Shown one piece after another: positions 61,843 to 64,000 of a stretch of DNA of 64,000 bases. The stretch is taken from assembly GCA_001028815.1 (NCBI GenBank), contig LDJB01000001.1:949634-1013633 (forward strand). The letters are read 5' to 3'. The position numbers were made by a program, and so were the translations under genes. Under the pieces are notes generated by a model, which did no database searches, was not told the origin of the DNA, and saw nothing but the letters and a program-made list of their open reading frames with translations. The number at the start of each line of letters is the position of its first letter. The stretch's first letter is position 1. Origin of the DNA: Peptococcaceae bacterium 1109. GTDB lineage: Bacteria > Bacillota > Limnochordia > Darwinibacteriales > Darwinibacteriaceae.

Positions 61843-61870
61843 GAAAAACCCCACCTTGTTGGTGAGGTTT
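61843..61870 (-). terminator. Terminator after PFL activase fusion
   Basis: AACCCCACC and GGTGAGGTT arms with one mismatch and a 5-nt loop; on the reverse strand the stem is followed by TTTTTCTTT. It ends the PFL transcript. Confidence 0.85.
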
Positions 61871-61876
61871 GCCTTC

Positions 61877-63379
61877 TCAGTATACATAGCTTTCTAGGGC
61901 TTCGAGGTCTTTGACAATGATCACTCTGTTGCCCACGAGTTCAATATAGCCCAGTTCCCGAAACTCTCCTAGCTTCCTAGTGATAGTCTCACGCCGCAGG
62001 CCAGAGTAGTTGCCAAGCTCTTCCCGGCTCATGGAGAGTTCAAGGCGGATTCCTTCCTCTGTTTCCACCCCAAGGCGCTTCACAAGCTTCAAAAGGAGCC
62101 CCGCGGTCTTCATAGAGGCATTGCTGGTGGCAAGCCGTTGAATGAGCTCCTCAGCCCAGCGGATTCGTTCAAAACTCTTACTCAGCACGCTGCGGAGTAC
62201 CGCAGGAGAGTTGTAGAAGTACTTGTCGAAAGTGGCCTTGGGAATAGCCACCACTTTGCAGTCTGTCAGGGCCTGCCCGATATAGCGGTAAGGAGTCTCC
62301 ACTAAGAGATTCAGTCCTCCCACAAAGTCCCCGTCCCGGTAGATATAGAAGATCTGCTCTTCCCCGTCCATGGTATTCACGAAGATCTTCATCTGGCCCT
62401 TGTAGATGAGATACATAAAGTCGGGAGCATCGCCTGTCTTGAAGACAAGCTCCCCTGCCTTAATGCTAGACAAGATCACTTCACTGAGGACATGTGACAC
62501 ATCTTCCTCCGGCACGTCGCTCAAGAGAGGAAGCCCCCGCAGGACCTGGAACATCTCCGCCTTTTCCGCATCTGAGGCAATCTCCTTCGCCTTTAGCTGC
62601 CTATACTTCTCTTCGCGGGCTTTCCCGTTTTGTGCCCGCTCCTCCCGCAAGCCTGCCGCGAAAAGCTTGTTCGCGTAGATCTCCAGTTCCTTGGCGCGCT
62701 CTTTGTCCATAGGCTCTACTCCCTCTAGCCGATAAGGTATCCCTAACTCCCGGTACTTGGACACCCCGGAGGTGTGGTAGGGCAGAATCTCAATGCGATC
62801 CACCTTGGCCCGAATGGGTTCTAAGAGGCGGATAAACTGCTCCATGGATTCCTCGCTGTCGGTAAGGCCCGGAACCATCACGTGCCGCACCCAGATCTGG
62901 CCCTTAAAACCGTAGAGATCCAGTTTGGCGAGGAAGTCTAGGTATGCCTGGAAGCCATCGATGGTGGTAAGCTCCCTGAACGCCTCCCGGTCAAAAGCCT
63001 TGACGTCCAAAATGAGAGTATCCACAAGGGGCATGATTTTCTGGTAATACCGGGGATCGCCAAACCCAGAGGTGTCCACGCAAGTATTATATCCTTCCCT
63101 TTTAAGGAGTTTCAAGGACCTATATACAAACTTCCCTTGAAGGAGGGGTTCTCCCCCAGAGAAGGTGATGCCCCCCTCTTCGCCGTAGTAGGAGCGGTAT
63201 CGCCCCGCGAACTCCACGATCGCCTCAGGAGTCATGATGCGGCCCCCTGCTTTTTTCAGGGCATCAGGATTATGGCAGAAAGCGCAGCGGAGGGGACAGC
63301 CCTGCAAGAAGAAGATTGTGCGGGTCCCTGGCCCATCCACCAGTCCCATGCTTTCAATGGAGTGTACGAAACCCTGCAA
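61877..63379 (-). CDS. PFL-activating enzyme fused to Crp/Fnr regulator
   Basis: A 500-residue two-part protein in one open frame, from a TTG start with GAGGGG 8 nt upstream. Residues 1-245 are a complete pyruvate formate-lyase activase: Cys28-x3-Cys32-x2-Cys35, GGEP at 75-78, and ILPYHTSGVSKYRELG. A charged linker (246-275) leads to a Crp/Fnr module: a cNMP-binding jelly roll at about 278-400 (IKAGELVFKTGD, RDGDFVGGLNLL) and a winged HTH at 445-490 (SREELGNYSGLRRETITRKL). No Fnr-type Cys cluster is seen in the regulatory half; only Cys374 is there. It follows the PFL gene by 28 nt. I read it as an activase that also acts as, or tethers, a transcription regulator. Confidence 0.93.
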   Translation of the reverse strand: MQGFVHSIESMGLVDGPGTRTIFFLQGCPLRCAFCHNPDALKKAGGRIMTPEAIVEFAGRYRSYYGEEGGITFSGGEPLLQGKFVYRSLKLLKREGYNTCVDTSGFGDPRYYQKIMPLVDTLILDVKAFDREAFRELTTIDGFQAYLDFLAKLDLYGFKGQIWVRHVMVPGLTDSEESMEQFIRLLEPIRAKVDRIEILPYHTSGVSKYRELGIPYRLEGVEPMDKERAKELEIYANKLFAAGLREERAQNGKAREEKYRQLKAKEIASDAEKAEMFQVLRGLPLLSDVPEEDVSHVLSEVILSSIKAGELVFKTGDAPDFMYLIYKGQMKIFVNTMDGEEQIFYIYRDGDFVGGLNLLVETPYRYIGQALTDCKVVAIPKATFDKYFYNSPAVLRSVLSKSFERIRWAEELIQRLATSNASMKTAGLLLKLVKRLGVETEEGIRLELSMSREELGNYSGLRRETITRKLGEFRELGYIELVGNRVIIVKDLEALESYVY

Positions 63380-63407
63380 AACTGATCCCCTCTTTCCTAA
63401 ACGCTAT

Positions 63408-64000
63408 TTACACAGCCTCGTGGAACGTCCGGTTGATTACATCCAGCTGATGCTCGCGATCGAGGCGGTTGAAGCGCACTGCGTAGCCAGAAACCCGAAT
63501 GGTGAGATTGGGGTATTTATCGGGGTTTTCCATGGCATCGATGAGCAGTGCTTTATCGAGCACGTTCACGTTCAGGTGGAACGCGCCCCGGCCAAAATAG
63601 CCGTCCATGATGTTTGTCAAGTTGGTTACCTGTTCGGGCAGGTTCTTGCCGAGTGCCGCGGGTATGATGGTAAAGGTGTTGGAAATCCCATCTTGGTTTA
63701 CCCGCTTGTAGGGCAGTTTGGCCACTGAGTTCAGAGAGGCCAAAGCACCCATGGTATCCGCACCGTTCATAGGGTTAGCGCCAGGGGCAAAGGGCTCGCC
63801 CTTCTTTCGCCCATCGGGGGTAGCGCCCGTCTTCTTACCGTACACTACGTTAGAGGTAATGGTGAGCAGCGACAAGGTGTGCTCCGCGCCCCTGTATGCT
63901 TGGTGCTGGCGAAGGGCCTCCATGAAGTACTCGTTCACCATGATGGCAATTTGGTCCACCCGGTCATCGTCGTTGCCGTAGCGAGGGAAGGCACCCTCCA
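63408..64000 (-). CDS. pflB: Pyruvate formate-lyase, C-terminal part
   Basis: The reading runs off the right edge; about 197 residues are visible. They include [29 protein letters not shown] and the radical loop [12 protein letters not shown] with its Gly near the end, all typical of PflB. It makes acetyl-CoA and formate from pyruvate and CoA in the cytoplasm under anaerobic conditions. The downstream gene encodes an activase, here fused to a Crp/Fnr protein. The active-site double Cys is outside the window. Confidence 0.92.
   Translation of the reverse strand, partial: EGAFPRYGNDDDRVDQIAIMVNEYFMEALRQHQAYRGAEHTLSLLTITSNVVYGKKTGATPDGRKKGEPFAPGANPMNGADTMGALASLNSVAKLPYKRVNQDGISNTFTIIPAALGKNLPEQVTNLTNIMDGYFGRGAFHLNVNVLDKALLIDAMENPDKYPNLTIRVSGYAVRFNRLDREHQLDVINRTFHEAV

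Overview
The window looks like a piece of the chromosome of a strictly anaerobic, saccharolytic, motile bacterium of the Firmicutes type with a two-membrane (diderm) envelope, perhaps close to Limnochordia. This placement is an inference. It rests on strong AGGAGG-type ribosome sites, LacI/CcpA-style operators (AAACGTTT cores), RocD and YhaN/YhaO homologues, oxygen-sensitive glycyl radical enzymes, a secreted beta-barrel protein, and a sugar-binding protein that lacks an obvious lipobox. No rRNA, tRNA, CRISPR array, insertion sequence or phage gene was seen.

Layout. (1) Positions 1-2231: a LarA-type racemase fragment and a FadR-type GntR regulator, divergent from a DUF362 protein. (2) 2300-32217: one very long reverse-strand carbohydrate locus of 22 genes. 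Transcription runs from high to low coordinates: sugar ABC importer (binding protein and two permeases, no ATPase), GH13 enzyme, a large unrecognised protein, D-lyxose isomerase, alcohol dehydrogenase, GH106-like enzyme, secreted clan-A glycosidase, secreted DUF1355-like protein, LacI regulator, second secreted glycosidase, second dehydrogenase, TIM-barrel sugar isomerase-like protein, AllA-like cupin, glycyl radical enzyme, its activase, DUF4432 epimerase-like protein, GH10 enzyme, second GH106-like enzyme. A separately promoted porin-like barrel and a second DUF1355-like protein end the locus. (3) 32598-37407: YhaN/YhaO (SbcCD-like) pair. (4) 37482-41809: an EAL protein divergent from a chemoreceptor. 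(5) 41852-50422: a second sugar-type locus with LacI regulator, ABC importer, FAD oxidoreductase and two UroD-like proteins. (6) 50740-56313: two PAS-GGDEF-HD-GYP proteins flanking a lipoprotein subtilase. (7) 56464-59968: an arginine/ornithine operon (P-loop protein, DDAH-like hydrolase, ornithine aminotransferase). (8) 60218-64000: orphan Dam methylase, a small helical protein, and pyruvate formate-lyase with an activase fused to a Crp/Fnr regulator.

The reading I favour is that the large locus brings a plant-type glycan across an outer-membrane barrel and an ABC importer, trims it inside and outside the cell, and passes unusual monosaccharides through isomerases and dehydrogenases to a glycyl radical eliminase of unknown substrate. 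Pyruvate from sugars would then feed PFL at the right end. The two most unusual items are the glycyl radical module inside a glycan locus (about 10.8-16.1 kb) and the PFL activase-Crp/Fnr fusion (61.9-63.4 kb). A 33-bp perfect inverted repeat at the start of a permease gene (48.0 kb) is the clearest structure the gene list does not explain.
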